DNA of 64,000 nucleotides. It comes from Siphonodentalium dalli (Eukaryota > Mollusca > Scaphopoda > Gadilida > Siphonodentaliidae). The translations under genes and the position numbers were made by a program. Position 1 is the stretch's first letter; each line of letters starts with the position of its first letter. The stretch is from contig CP136064.1 of NCBI GenBank assembly GCA_032622095.1, positions 214,348,205 to 214,412,204 of the forward strand, read 5' to 3'. Positions 30,130 to 42,552 of the stretch are shown here, piece by piece. The notes beneath the pieces are model-generated. The model searched no databases. It was not told where the DNA came from and was given only the letters and a program-made list of their open reading frames with translations.

Positions 30130-31596
30130 ACAGGTGAAGGTGTCGATTTGTCAAAGGCTGAAATGCAGTCAATCACGATAGCTTTCCAGGAAATTGCCAT
30201 CAAACCAAACGCAGATACACTGGAAGCACCAGTTGAGTGAATATGCAGTAGGTCAGGGTGAGAAGAAAGGGAATCAGGACATAGGTAAGCAAGTATTTGT
30301 TAATAATCCTGTGAGGATATCTATCATTTCAGGAGATAAGAAATGTGATAAAGTTTTGATTATTGGAAGTATGAGATACAATGTGCATGGTATGACTGAT
30401 GGTATGACTGAACGCGAGCTTGTCAGTTGCATCAAAAAGTCAGTCAAATGTGAAGCAGCCGAGTCAGTGATGAGTTTGGGCGCAGCTTCTCGAAGCGTGG
30501 ACATGATAGGTAAGTTGGAGTCAATGTATGGAAACTTTGAGACACGTGAGCCTATACTAGGCAAGATATATACTACAAGACAACGTGGGTGAAAGTGTGG
30601 TTTGTGTTTGGGAATGAATGCTATTAAAGGTACGGTTGGCCTTGGCGGTGGGTATCCTGTCACACACAGAAAGAACAACAAAATGTAGACAGACTTTGTC
30701 CGTATACAAATAAGAAATATCGCATAAACAGTATGTTATTGTCATATTTTTGACCATTGTTATGTAAACAAAAGCATAAAAGGTTACTTTTCTGGTGTTT
30801 GTTTATATTATGATGGTAAACATAAAGAGCGTTCTTTGTGGGTGAATTCCTGATATGGAACGAATAAAGAGCGTTTATGCCATTTGTGTGTGATTAGCCA
30901 GCAGCATTGTGTTGTCTTCTGTAACACAATCAGGCTCTTGCTTAGGTAAAATATAGTAAATCTTTATGATAACATGCTGTTTACGCGATGGTCATCGTAT
31001 ATATGAACGAAACTGTATGCGTTTTAATGTTTTTCTGTTAACGGTGATTGGAACAAATATGAATATTTTCGACAACTAAGGCCTCACGTGCCTTTAAGAA
31101 GGAAGAGAGTGACAAACTTTTGAGAACTGTTTACTTTAATTGTTTGAAGCAGGATCAGAAAGACATTTCTGCTTATAAGTTTGACAAGGTTATGTTCTTT
31201 TGTTGAACTTATATGTTTAAGAGAAATCGAAAGGGACCACCCGACTCGAGAACAGTTGGTAGCCAATGGAGCACATCCCAAGGTAGAAGATAATGCACAA
31301 CTTAGAGACATAGCAGACAAGGTCGACAAACTCCATGTCAGTCGCTAGCATCACGGAGATCAAATGAACATAACGGAGATCTACACATGAATAACTTCAC
31401 ACATCCAAGAGGCCAACCCCCAGATAGATGGCGGCCACCAGATAGATCGAGTGATGACAAAATGCAACGAACAGGAGGTAAGAGAAACGACGAAAGACAG
31501 CAAGTTCAGTGTTATGCATGTGGTTGTTATGGTCACAAGGCTAATGTTTGTAGACCAAGGGGAACTGGTAAGTCTTTAATCTCTTTAAACAGTTAA
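30130..31596 (+). pseudogene. gypsy gag with CCHC zinc knuckle
   Basis: The capsid-like portion includes VMSLGAASRSVDMIGKLESM, a spacing typical of gypsy/PNMA-type Gag. After the MITE the frame resumes with ESDKLLRTVYFNCLKQ and KDISAYKFDK. The nucleocapsid part (31387-31596) is basic and has a zinc knuckle, CYACGCYGHKANVC, fitting C-x2-C-x4-H-x4-C. Gag would package the element RNA. Several frame breaks. Confidence 0.75.
30628..31093 (-). mobile_element. TTAA-flanked MITE family A, copy 3, inside gypsy gag
   Basis: Flanked by TTAA at 30624-30627 and 31094-31097. Very similar over its whole length to copy 2 at 19482-19965, differing mainly by an indel near the left end (copy 2 has an extra AATATTTCCACCCGTC segment) and one near 31040. 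Removing it with one TTAA lets the gag frame continue across the junction. Confidence 0.9.
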
Positions 31597-31616
31597 ACAT
31601 CTGCAGAGCAAGGTCA

Positions 31617-34600
31617 ACTGTGGGAGTAGCTGAAAAATCAATTCCATATGTAGCGGAAGAGTCAGCTGTTTTATATGGCGAACCTGCAGATGTAACTGCT
31701 TGTAATGAAGGCATATATGCGGCATGTCTACTGGATTCTGGCAGCTGTATATCCTCAGTTAGTCAGTGGTTCTATGACTCAAATTTAAAGTATATTAAAA
31801 TAGAATCCTTATCTCATGTTCTAAAAATAGAATGAGCCGATGGCCAAATTTTTTTAATGTTGCCATATAATGGCAATAATCCATGTTAATCCATGTTAAT
31901 TAAAATGTTCTACTCTCAGTTGCAGTAAATTAAGAAGTTGTGTGTTATTAGTTGTACCTGGCAGCTTGTATATTTGAAAGACACCTCTATTAGTTGGCAG
32001 AAATATTCTTAAGGTACTAATGGATGACTATAAACTTAACTTCGGAAACAGATTACCTCAGGTATCGCCACTGCATACACCGTGGTTTCTGTGCTTTCGT
32101 TGCATCTGTGTGGGAGAAGGAGCTTATTAAACTGGATTACAGACTTGGATTTGTGAAATGTGCTCAGAAAAGTAACATAATTCTTAATCTCAATTGTGGA
32201 TTGTTCTAAAATGTTACACTAACAAACTTCCTTATAGCGCTACATGTGTCATAATGCAAGCAAGCAACAAAAGGTTCACAAGTAGAGGTTGTTCCTCAAC
32301 TTGCGGATTATTATTTCTATAATGATTACTATGTGGATGTTTTTGAAAACGTTTTTGTTTCAAATACATCTGATAGAACTGTTTATGTTTCACCAAAGTG
32401 TATTATTTGTGAATTGCAACCTGTTTCAATTGAAACTTCAGACACAAGTACAAACATAATTCCAAAAAGGATCATTGTTTCTGATCATTTATTACATGGC
32501 CAGTTGAAGTTCATAGACGTCTTGCTGAATATTGTGATGTTTTCTCTCATAATGATCTAGATATAGGTTTTTATCAAGGAGTAAAGCATAATATTCCATT
32601 GAAGGATGAAACCCCATTCATGCAGCGATATAGACATATTCCACCAGCTATGCTTATGAAGTTATAGATCACCTGCATGCACCAACTTGCAGCTGCAGTC
32701 ATCAGAAGGTCACACAGCCCATATCCATCAAACATGGTTTTAGTCAGAAAGAAAACAGGTGAGCTACGTATATTAGTCGACTATCAAATTCTTAATAAGA
32801 GAACCGTTCCGGATTTATATTGTCTTCCAAGAGTCGAAGAATTGTTGAAGATGATATCAGGCAATTCATACTACTCTATGCTCGATTGCATATCTGGGTA
32901 TATAATGTTGAGATCCAAGGAGGGCTCAAGGAACGTACTGCTTCCAAAGCTCGAAATCTTGGAATTTTTGAGTACGAAAGAATGGCAGTAGAATTACCAG
33001 GGTCGACAAGTATATTTAAAAGAGTTATGGGGCAATGTCTTGATGGATTAAATATGAACATATACAATTTTACCTCGATGACGTGATTGTATGTGCTGAT
33101 TCATTTGATAAATAAGTTTCTAGGACTGTGGATTGAAAATGTCACCAAAAAAGTGCCAACTATTCAAACTAGATAAAGTTGTTTATATTGGGCATTCATC
33201 ATATACAGATGGTGTTACAGCAGACCCTTCCAAAGTAGAGAAGATTGTTAACTGGCCAGCGCCAACCAATCCAGATGAGTTGCAATGGTTTATTGGATTC
33301 TGCAGTTATTACAGAACATTTGTCTGCAATTTCTCACAGAAAGCTCGTCCACTTACATATTTGTTGCCACCAACAAGTCAGTCAGAAAAGACAGATAAGA
33401 AGAAGTCTATTCAAAAGAAATGGGTGTGGGGTGAAGAGCAAAAAAAGTCTTTCAATGTTCTTAAAGAGTGTTTAGTTTTCTGCCAGTTCGTTGATACCCA
33501 GACTATACAAAACCATTTGAGTTGCATATAGATGCATCTTCTCAAGGATTGGGCTCAGTAATTTATCAAGAATCTGATGGCAATAAAAGAGTAATTGCCT
33601 ATGCAAGCCAATGTCTAAATGCTTCAGAGAGAAATTATCCAACTCATAAATTGGAATTTCTTGGATTAACATAGGCAACAAATAGACAATTTTCAGATTA
33701 TCCATATGGAAACAAATGTATTATGTTCACAGACTAATGTGTTGTCAACGGCAAAGCTGGATGCAACCGGTCACCAGTAGCTATATGTTCTTGCTGATTA
33801 TGATTTTGTAATCATACCATCCACGAAAAGCCAACGGTGATGCTGACGGACTTAGAAGAATACCAAAGATGCAGGACATGGAAGAGAGACAGAAGATCCC
33901 AGGAAATTCCACTGAAGTGGTATGTAACATAATGCATCTCATTTAGCTATATGTACAGTTTCTTTGCATGTCTGAAGCTATTGTGGATCAACTCGACAGT
34001 GGTGAAGAATTAGATTATATGACAGAAATAGATTGGCAAAGATTTCAAAACCAGGATACATTGATTGGTCCATGGATGTCTGCTGTCAGAAGAGGTGCTA
34101 AACCAAACAAGAGTGAGTTTGAACCTTCCAAGGAAACTTATGACATTTATAGAACATTTGACTCAGTTGCAGAGAGGTTAATGGTCAAACTAGGCTGCAG
34201 CTGGTGTTGCCATCAACCCATGCGAGGTTGGCATGACATAGATCATCAAGAAAGAGATCGCACAGTGAGTTTTTTAAGGGATAGATTTTTCTGGACGGTG
34301 ATTGACTCGGCTGGAGATAGCTGGATACAGAAATGTGAACGATGTTTACACAAATCTCCAATGACAGGGAAAGCTCCTATTATTTCAGTAATTACAAAAC
34401 AGCCATGTACTCATTTTATATATTAGAAACATCCAAAGGAGGTTATCAGTATCTCCTTGTTGTAACTGATCATTTTACTAAGTATATCAAGCTTTTCCCT
34501 GTAGGAACGAGACTGCCAAGACAAGAGCAGATGTCTTGTTGAACAATTTCATATCTAGTTACGGACTTCCGCATAGACTGCATTCCGATCAAGGGAAAAA

Positions 34601-35560
34601 ATTTGAGTCTCATCTAATCAATAAGCTTTGTAGTCTGTGTGGGGTACAAAAATACAGAACCACTCCATATGATCCTATGTGTAATGGAGTTGCCGAACGT
34701 TTTAACAGGATATGCTGGGGATACTTGGCACTCTGAAACCAAATGAGAAAGAAGAATGGAAAAACATGTTTCACATCTGGTGCATGCTTATAACTGTACA
34801 AGACATGATATAACAGGATAGTCACCATTTTATTTGATGTTTGGTCATCATCCGAGACTGCCTATTGATGTTACCTTTGGCTTGCAATTTACTTGTCGCT
34901 ATGATTCAGAATGTGTTACAGAACTTAGACAGAGCCTACAAAAAGCATAGTCATTGCTTCAGATGCTACTAGAAAAGCTGAAGATCGCCAGAAGATGAAC
35001 TTTGACAGGAAAGTCAAAGGTGCTGTGGTGCAAATAGGAGACAGTTTCTTAATACAAATCATTTCTCAAAGCGGCCGAAATAAAATAGCAGACAGATTTG
35101 AGAAAGAAGTTTAGACAGTAAAAGAACAACCAAATGGTGACATTCCAGTGTTTGTTATGGCCAATGAAGCGATCACATGCACATTACATCGGAACCATTT
35201 GTTTCTGCTAACTTCACTTCCCTTCGATGATGAGAAGATTGGCGATATCCCACTAAGGTCAGCCCACAAGATGATTCCACGAGTGAGACAAGTGATGGTA
35301 GCAATGATGCTGATCCAGAAGACGAAATATATACTGTGGTTCCACCAATCACAGAAGTGGATAGTATTGGGGTAAGTCAAGTTCCACAAATTTGAAGTGT
35401 TCCAACAGAGCAATAGAGCTCAGTGTGGTAAAGCGTTCCAGAACGTGATAGGTCATCTTCCAGTGTACAAGAGACAGTAGCTCCAACACCTCTTCCCAAG
35501 AGGCCTTAGAGAGAGTGAAAACCTTCAGCATGGGCGGCTAATTATGAGCTTAATAATCAG
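31617..35560 (+). pseudogene. gypsy pol: protease, reverse transcriptase, RNase H, integrase
   Basis: Aspartic protease: AACLLDSGSCISSVS at about 31710. Reverse transcriptase: KTGELRILVDYQILNKRTVP, SYYSMLDCISGY, and catalytic YLDDVIV at 33071-33091; the following segment has MSPKKCQLFK and VYIGH. RNase H: LHIDASSQGLGSVIYQ at about 33521. Integrase: an HH-CC-type finger region (WHDIDH, CERCLHKS), LVVTDHFTKYIKLFPV, HSDQGKKFE with the second Asp and NGVAERFNR with the Glu. The pieces fall in different frames with many stops, so it is dead. Confidence 0.85.
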
Positions 35561-36244
35561 GCAGTTATCGTTTCTGGTGGAGTTCCTCCATCTAAATTAG
35601 ATATAATTCAAATGGCGTATAGACAACAAGTTATATATAACATACCTATTGACACTTTCAATACAATTTGCTCATCAATTCGGAAAAATTTGCAATGCCC
35701 AATTGAAATGAGAAATAGAAATGTGTATATAATTTTAGTCATCACTTGAAAAAACGAAACAAATTAGGAAATATATATACATCATGCATTTTTATTTGTG
35801 ATGTTTAACTTAGCCCCCCCCTTCCTTGATTGCAAGTTGGGTTTCTATAGTTATTCCAGGTGCTGAAGACCCTCGGTTGAAGCCGCTGATGTACCAGCAG
35901 TCGCCTGTCCTGTAATGCTCGAGAGTTTTCCAGCCAGTTGCATATATCCTTGATCTATTGCAAGCTCAATCTGATTGGTTGTTTTGTCAAATACAATGAC
36001 ATGGTCACTACCAGCATGAAATTATTGTAATGTATTTAGCTTCATCCGTCATGTGTGAAAGTGTTTGAAAGATTATTTTAACTGTATTTGTTTCAGCTGC
36101 TTATATATTACATGTGAATTTATTACTGAAGATGAAGATGCTGAATATCTTCATTATATTGTCAATTGGTTTACTATCAAAGACACTGAAATGTCAAGGA
36201 TGCCATTTTACATGTGGAGGGGAGGATATAAAGGGCGATCTTTA
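35561..36244. other. no supported gene
   Basis: AT-rich sequence 3-prime of the gypsy integrase with a C run at about 35813. A short minus-strand frame at about 35850-36000 looks protein-like but has no recognisable motif. Confidence 0.4.
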
Positions 36245-36603
36245 TTATTTTTTATTGTTTACTTGCTTATTACACGGGTTAAACCACAAATGTTTTCAAT
36301 AACAATTACACTAACACAGCATGCTCAGGTTCAGCTTGGATTTTGTATAATATGGACATAACCACTCATAGCAGTAATCACCCATGCTGGATTTTAGTTA
36401 GAGCCTTTGGTTTTCGCATGCTCACGCTATTTATCTAGCATTTCAGATTGCCACTAACGGTTGACTAGAGCGGTCGACGATCCGTCCAGTCATATGCCTA
36501 TACTGGGACACAAATACACATGGTAAAAAGCCTTTATCCTGCAAAATAAGGTAACACTTCCTTTTATTATTTACCCAATCTTATAACCCCCCCCCCCCCG
36601 AGT
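36245..36603. repeat. dispersed repeat C, copy 2
   Basis: Direct-orientation relative of 27640-28279, shorter by an internal deletion after TTTGTATAATATGG. Ends in poly-C then TATTCCCATTTAA, where copy 1 carries a MITE insertion. Confidence 0.75.
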
Positions 36604-37454
36604 TTACAGTATTCCCATTTAAGTTATATTTGCAAATAGTAATTCCTAGTAATATCAGTGATATATTTCCTGTGTGATGCATTGCTACATTCATATAACC
36701 AAGCTTTTAAAAGTTACTATGCATTCCAATAATCTAAGTACATATTAGTTCTTATTTAAATCCAAAGTGTCAAGTAATCTCATTTTATAATTTAATGTCT
36801 AAAGTGTCTAAGCAAACATTGTGTATTCCTTTAATTCATTCATATCACTTAATGTCAGTTAAGTTCTATATATATATATATATGTTTATTCTTCGTCATG
36901 TACACACATTCTGACGGGTTCATTAATATTATGCACATAAGGCTATCTTAAAGAACAGTATTGTTCGTGTAAATAACTGTGAACGACCCAACAGAGATCA
37001 GCTCATCATAAGGAGGTCCTTTTATGCCATATTATATACCATTTGAAAGAGGAAACTCCAAAACATTGTATTATCAACTTCTCCGGTGTAAACTGAGCAT
37101 GTTGTTTTTGTTGAGGTACCGACGTGTTTTCTGTGCTTAAGTTTCATCTGGATTGTACTGCAAAGTCTATAATTTTCAATGGAAGGGGAATAACATAGTT
37201 TGAATTCTGTTGCATTCTGGGAGCGAGACGGAGGAAATATTTCTATGTTTTCAGCTATTTCCAATTACTCTATGGGCACTATAAGACGTTCCAAATTGTG
37301 ATGACTTATAGTATTTTAATCATATTTTATGTCATATATTGTTATTAAAACCGTATATCTTGGTACTATAAACAAAATAATTGGTGACTCGAAAATTAAA
37401 TGGGCCTTTTTTAACGACAATATGCTTTCTCAACTCGATGGCCAGATTCGTCAT
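36604..37454. other. no supported gene
   Basis: AT-rich DNA with a short (TA)n at about 36868-36882 and a GGAGGTCCTTTTATGCC block. No coding signal. Confidence 0.4.
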
Positions 37455-37458
37455 TTAA

Positions 37459-37919
37459 CCCTTTGGCGAGTAGATCCACATATATGTAGTTTATCGGTTG
37501 AGGACTAGAACGACATATATGTCGTTTCAGGAAGTGTTATTTTATGTAGACATAATTCAATAAATCATCTGATTTATAAATGATTTTTTTAGGAGTTATA
37601 TTGATTAATATAATGTCCCTAATGTATAAGTGCAATCGAGTATGATAACGCACGTTAACAAAAAATGCACATAAATTAAAACGAATTATTGAAACCTTTT
37701 GACCCGAATTTGTTAATAATTATTGCTATGACGTACACGTTAAATTTACTCATGACGTCATGTATATGACGTTACAGATACTCTCCAAGGGGTTAGATTA
37801 AACATATTTATTTGTCTAATTTCAATAACACATATAGGAATAACACATACATTTGTATACAGACAATGGGATTGGAGGACAAGTGCTGACTCACTTATGA
37901 GTACCTCCTCTCCAAGGGG
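37459..37919. mobile_element. piggyBac-like MITE (TTAA target, CCC termini)
   Basis: Flanked by TTAA at 37455-37458 and 37920-37923. Left end CCCTTTGGCGAGTAG, right end CTCCTCTCCAAGGGG; the complement of the latter begins CCCCTTGGAGAG. A second right-end-like copy, ACTCTCCAAGGGG followed by TTAG, lies at about 37779-37795, so this may be two overlapping or nested copies. CCC termini with TTAA are the piggyBac hallmark. Confidence 0.65.
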
Positions 37920-37923
37920 TTAA

Positions 37924-38754
37924 AGTCGATTTAAACCTGGTCTATGTAAATCCCTAGGTTTAAACCACAGTTTGACAGCTATAAGTCCGTGGTTAAACCA
38001 GAGACCGCAGGTCTGAGTGATGCATTCGTCATCTCTGGTTTAAACCTGGTCCAGTCAGACCCATGGTTTAGTAGTATCGTCTCTGTATCGTCGAGATAAT
38101 TAATCGTACTTGCCTAATGCGGACCACCATCTAAAATCGATAATCACGATCACGGACATATATTTATCTGAATTGTATATGCGAGAAGAACTCATACCTG
38201 AAAAGTATGTGGGGATAAGTTCATTGTCCATTGGATAATTGTTGGCATTTGATAATCCTAAACTGGTCACTAAACCATATAATTCGACGGTCCAGCTAAA
38301 CCATATTTAGGGAGGCTAGATCTGATATGACGAATCGGTCTTTCTTGGCCGCGGTTTACATGGGCGGAGCGGTATATAATATCGATTGGTGGCATGTCCA
38401 TACGGTGAGGTGGGGGCTTTCAGCCATATGATATTTATCATGTCACAATTAACTCAATCTCACACGAGCGTGCATGTGCTTGTTCGCGATAATTGATGGC
38501 GTGGCCACAATCGGTCTACTTGCCTGATTGTGATCCGCCTGGTAACTGAGCAGTTTGATTGCATGCTCATCGCATATAATCTGCTAGCCACTGAACGGAC
38601 ACACAGCGCCAATTTAGTCCCTGTTTTGGCTGGACTGTCAGTGTATGATTAACCCACGTTTAAACTGGGAGGTTTAAACAGGAGATGACGAATCCAGCCA
38701 ATATGTTTCAATAATAAAACGCGTTTATAGTCACTGTTGCCTGTGATTATATGG
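37924..38754. other. GGTTTAAACC-rich non-coding region
   Basis: The palindromic word GGTTTAAACC or near versions recurs at about 37930, 37970, 38038 and 38670, with ATTCGTCATCTC on one side and GAGATGACGAAT in inverted form at about 38683. This may be an eroded foldback element. No gene. Confidence 0.5.
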
Positions 38755-38862
38755 TCACATTTCACAAAACAATATTATTAGAATTACAGGGATCCCCACG
38801 ACATTCAGAATGGCGAAATATTCACGATAACCGTTGCTCGTGGCAACTAATGAACAACTTAC

Positions 38863-39855
38863 TTTTTCGTGTACATATATTCCCATTGATGTTATAAACG
38901 TTGTAGTTATTGTCAAGCACATCATGTAGCTCCCAGATCCAATGTAGTCAGACACCTGCAGTGATCCGTGGATTGCCCCATACATCAAAAAACAAATCAC
39001 TGTTATGGCGACGAGGTAGGTCCCTGCCATCAGATGCGAGACGCATGCGTCAAGATGCTTTACGATTCCAATGACGTGTTCGAATTTCTTCCTGAGTTCA
39101 GCAATATTACCCCTTACATCTTCACTTGATCCTTCAATAATTTCTGTAACAACGCCTCGCAGCTCTGAATAGGTTATGTAGAGTAAGACAGAATAATACC
39201 AATATGCGCCAACAATGAACTGTAGAAAGAACATGTCGTATATTGTCATGACAACCGCGACTCTGTAATCTCGATTATCAGCAACGCCGAATAACGACAA
39301 ACTCACCATGCACCTATACAAAGGGGTGTCCGGAAAATAGCGAAGAAGTAAAATAGGAAAGATACAAGCACATGTGCACACCTCGAAAGCGAGCACCAGG
39401 TTAGCTCCTAAGTATCGATTTCGTGCTTTCGCGAAATTTGTCTTTGTATGATACTTAGAAGAATATTTCGTATAGTAGCGAATGAAATTCGAGGTATTAG
39501 TTGAAAGAGACCACATTACGAACGTGTGACCAATGAACACCATAATGAAATCTGCAACTTGTGCGATCACGGCCATTAGACTTGAAGAAATTCCCATTGC
39601 AATTTCTAAACGCAACTCGTGTACAGCGCGAATGAAATTCATTAAAAACAGTAAATTCATGAAAAAACAGTAGCAGGCCTGCAAGACATCTGGAATCGAA
39701 ACGTCGCGTTTCTTCCCCGCTCGCAGCTTTCTTATCATGTCACAGTTAACACCCTGGAGTTTGGTCCAAAATATGATCTGGTTAAAACATCTCGAAGTGT
39801 GATCTATCACCTTTCTTTGTTTCACGGGTGAACTCCAAGCCTCGGTTTTGGACAT
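38863..39855 (-). CDS. gustatory-receptor-like (GRL) protein, first large exon, copy 2
   Basis: A paralogue of the exon at 25192-26184, exactly the same length (993 bases, 331 codons) with no internal indel and the same phase-0 donor AAA/GTAAGT. The protein differs by scattered conservative changes, for example MSKTEAWSSPVKQRKVIDHT at the start, and keeps all six hydrophobic segments and the RGNIAELRKKFEHVIGIVK linker. Both copies are free of stops, which argues that both are under constraint. Upstream similarity extends to about 40215. It lies 13.7 kb from copy 1 in the same orientation, so a tandem duplication is likely. The final exon was not found; the frame read past the donor ends at 38755. 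Confidence 0.6.
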
Positions 39856-40215
39856 TTTCTAGATTTTGTAGTGAGATAATAATCCGAATAATTCGCAACA
39901 TTAATGTGTCGTGTGTGCAGGAGTTCAGTCCCCTCTCTCTTGCTATGGACCGCGAGGAATTGACGACTGTCCGGACATTCAGTGTTTTAGAATATGTTGT
40001 TCCTGGCAATCGGGGTTGGCTCACGGTATTTCCGTTAATGTTTACCAATCGATATATTAACAGTGATGTTTTGCGTGAGAACTAAATGGTATAGCTTTTA
40101 ATCCATCAGTTTTGTTCGTTTAAGCAATGACACGTTCAATAGAGAGTCAACATCTGCTAATGGTGTGGTTGCGAGTTTCGATCGTCATCAAAAAGAGTGG
40201 ACCCATTAGTGTATA
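39856..40215 (-). promoter_or_regulatory. upstream region of receptor copy 2, duplicated
   Basis: Aligns with 26185-26580 upstream of copy 1 with substitutions and small indels, including CAATCGGGGTTGGCTCACGG and an AAAAAGAGTGGACCCATTA-type end. Homology fades near 40215. Confidence 0.6.
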
Positions 40216-41235
40216 CACTGTTAAAAATAACCTTAAAGTATACAGCAGCTTCTGGTGTAAAATGGGATCTTTACATCTCCTGAAGACCAGCGGCTAATAT
40301 TTACAGCAGAAGGTGCTGTAAAATAAGTGCCATGATATCAAATTGTCAGACCCGAAGACTGGAATCGCCATTTTGTATCCACCGAGGCTATGCAAACAAC
40401 AGTCAGATAAATATTCGTCGACAAGACACAGCAGGTAAGTGCACCATACATATATACACCCATAACCGCGGGCGATTACATTTAGATGTGATTAATACTG
40501 TTTTAGTTAGTTAGTGCCGGCATGGCAGCATTGTCAATTATGTTTAAAATCCCCGAATGGTATTGAGCAGCTATAGATAACCTGTGTGTGGCGAATTTAC
40601 CTGACATGAGTTGGGAAATTAGTGATACACGGCTATATTATTCAAACAGCTTCAAATATTAAATATTTCATTATCACAGTCCTTCAGATGTGATATCCAT
40701 GTGTATAGTCAGCGCACATAATTTACAACAGCAGTTTTTTTTTTGGCTGGATGGATTATGTCCCATTACGGTGGTCGCGTGTATAGCAGCATGCGTTACG
40801 GTTACATTCGATTGGTAGCGCCCTCCAACGGATTTTGGACCAAGATGTAGGAGAGAATTAAAACAATTCTGGGCTCTGGTTGGTTAATAGTAGTTTCGAT
40901 ATTTAAACATATAAAATACATGCAATCACTCCTCTTGAAATTTCAGTCTCCCAACAAAACTTTGGCACATTGTAAAGCACGTGGTTCCTGGATTGAATTT
41001 TTTTGGTGGGAGGTAAAAAATGTCAATATTTTTTTCATGCAATTCTGACTCTAGATTATAAATCCCAAATTTAAAGGTACATTTCATGCTCGACGATATG
41101 ATTTTTTTTTCATGCAGAAACTTTGCGCCAATCCTGGTGATCATGTACTCATTTATCACAATTCGTGGATAGTCAGGGCTGCAGGCCATTATATGTTAAC
41201 ACTGAGGCCTATGGGGAATAATTACTTCACTGTAA
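40216..41235. other. no supported gene
   Basis: AT-rich sequence. A CTGTAAAA/TTTACAGCAG pair at about 40245-40325 could be the ends of a very short foldback. No coding signal. Confidence 0.4.
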
Positions 41236-41671
41236 CCTAGAAGGAACCAAATGTTTTCCATAGGACTCAGTGTTAATGTTTGGCCCCGCCCACTAAATTT
41301 GCTACATACGAATTGCACGAAATCGTAAATTTCGTGAAGCCCAACCCTTCGCGCATCTTTTGCCATGTATGAGTACTATCCTGACCACACCTTTTTCAAC
41401 TTTTCAACACGCGTTTTCCACACTACCCCACTTTTTGCACAAAATTTGAACTGCTGATGAAAGCAAATACCCTGCCTTATTCGCCCGTCTATGTTTGGAC
41501 ACGAACGCATTTCAGACAAGGGAAAACCACATTATACATGCCATATGTGTTATACCTTTTAAACTTGTAAATATCATACGCCAATCGCGTGCCAGAATTG
41601 TTTTAACTCGTATTCGAGATTGGGTGTAAAAACGAAAGGGACGTAATTCTACTTATTTAGTTCGTTCTAAC
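41236..41671. mobile_element. MITE family D, copy 1
   Basis: Ends CTAGAAGGAACCAAATG and TTTAGTTCGTTCTAAC, inverted repeats of 12-15 bases. More than 400 bases match copy 2 at 42553-42971, with a 16-base extra segment (AAATCGTAAATTTCGT) and a few small indels. No coding capacity. Confidence 0.85.
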
Positions 41672-42552
41672 CTTAAGCGATGGGGAAAACTGACCCCACG
41701 TATTCCATACTACATCGGCGTCAAGCTGGGTCATGTATATGCTAAATAAAACTGATTTTATACATCTCTTTGTTCTCATTCTCCATAAATCTTTGTTATT
41801 TTAACCCCACTAGGTCCAAAGATGGTTCATTTAGCAGGAAAGTTTTGGCGGCAATTTTTCCCTGTCGTCGGCAATTATGGAAACGTCCGTTCATTAATCA
41901 AAGAAGTAATATCAGTGCCGTCTGCAGTTAAACATTAAAAATCATGGGTGTCTCGTGGTCACCACATACCGAGGTTTGCCATATTTGGAAAATGTCTCAA
42001 AATTGGTGGAAATTTGGGTAACAAATGGTAATTAATCGAGCAGAATATGCCTCTAATGTCCACGGCGCGCAGACATTGAACGACATAGACAATGTGTGTT
42101 AATCCTCTTTCAGATTATATGCTTCGTTAAACTGAACTGCCCGGGTTTCTGAATAAAATGGCGGATTTTTATACCCCTCCCCCTTGTACCTGAAAGCTAG
42201 GAATTTCCGTGTGGTCGACAAGTTGGCAGCTACAAGGTTAAAACTATTCGAGATATCGAGTATTTCTCGATGGTCAGTTATCCACCAATAGATACAGATA
42301 GCGATGTGAAGTGGTTCCTCTCTTAAAGGAGCACACCAGATACAGAATGACAATAAATGTGCGAAAATCTCACTGAGGTCATCAGGTGCAAATATTCTCC
42401 ACGCCGCGAAAAATGGTCATAAAATCAAAATCCAGTGTACTATAATGTCTAGCTATGTATGCTTCGCCAATCTAACAATAACGATGTGATAGTCCATCAT
42501 ATGTCTTCATCATATGCCGAAATACGAAAAACTCGATTTTTTTGCTTTATAG
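41672..42552. other. no supported gene
   Basis: Non-coding sequence between the two D copies. The 84-codon frame at 42099-42353 has no recognisable motif. Confidence 0.4.

Larger units (their letters stand above)
30130..35560 (+). mobile_element. decayed Ty3/gypsy-type retrotransposon
   Basis: Gag-like, zinc-knuckle, protease, reverse transcriptase, RNase H and integrase pieces occur in canonical Ty3/gypsy order along the plus strand, broken by many stops and frameshifts. No paired LTRs could be identified. A MITE sits in gag at 30628-31093. The ends given are those of recognisable coding sequence. Confidence 0.85.

Noticed and set aside
35850-36000. Minus-strand protein-like stretch beyond the gypsy integrase
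   Set aside because: Looks like ordinary protein but is short, has no start context and matches no motif I can name.
27640-36603. The two copies of repeat C as LTRs of the gypsy element
   Set aside because: They lie about 2 kb upstream of gag and 0.7 kb past integrase, do not share clean TG...CA ends, and similarity stops at different points.
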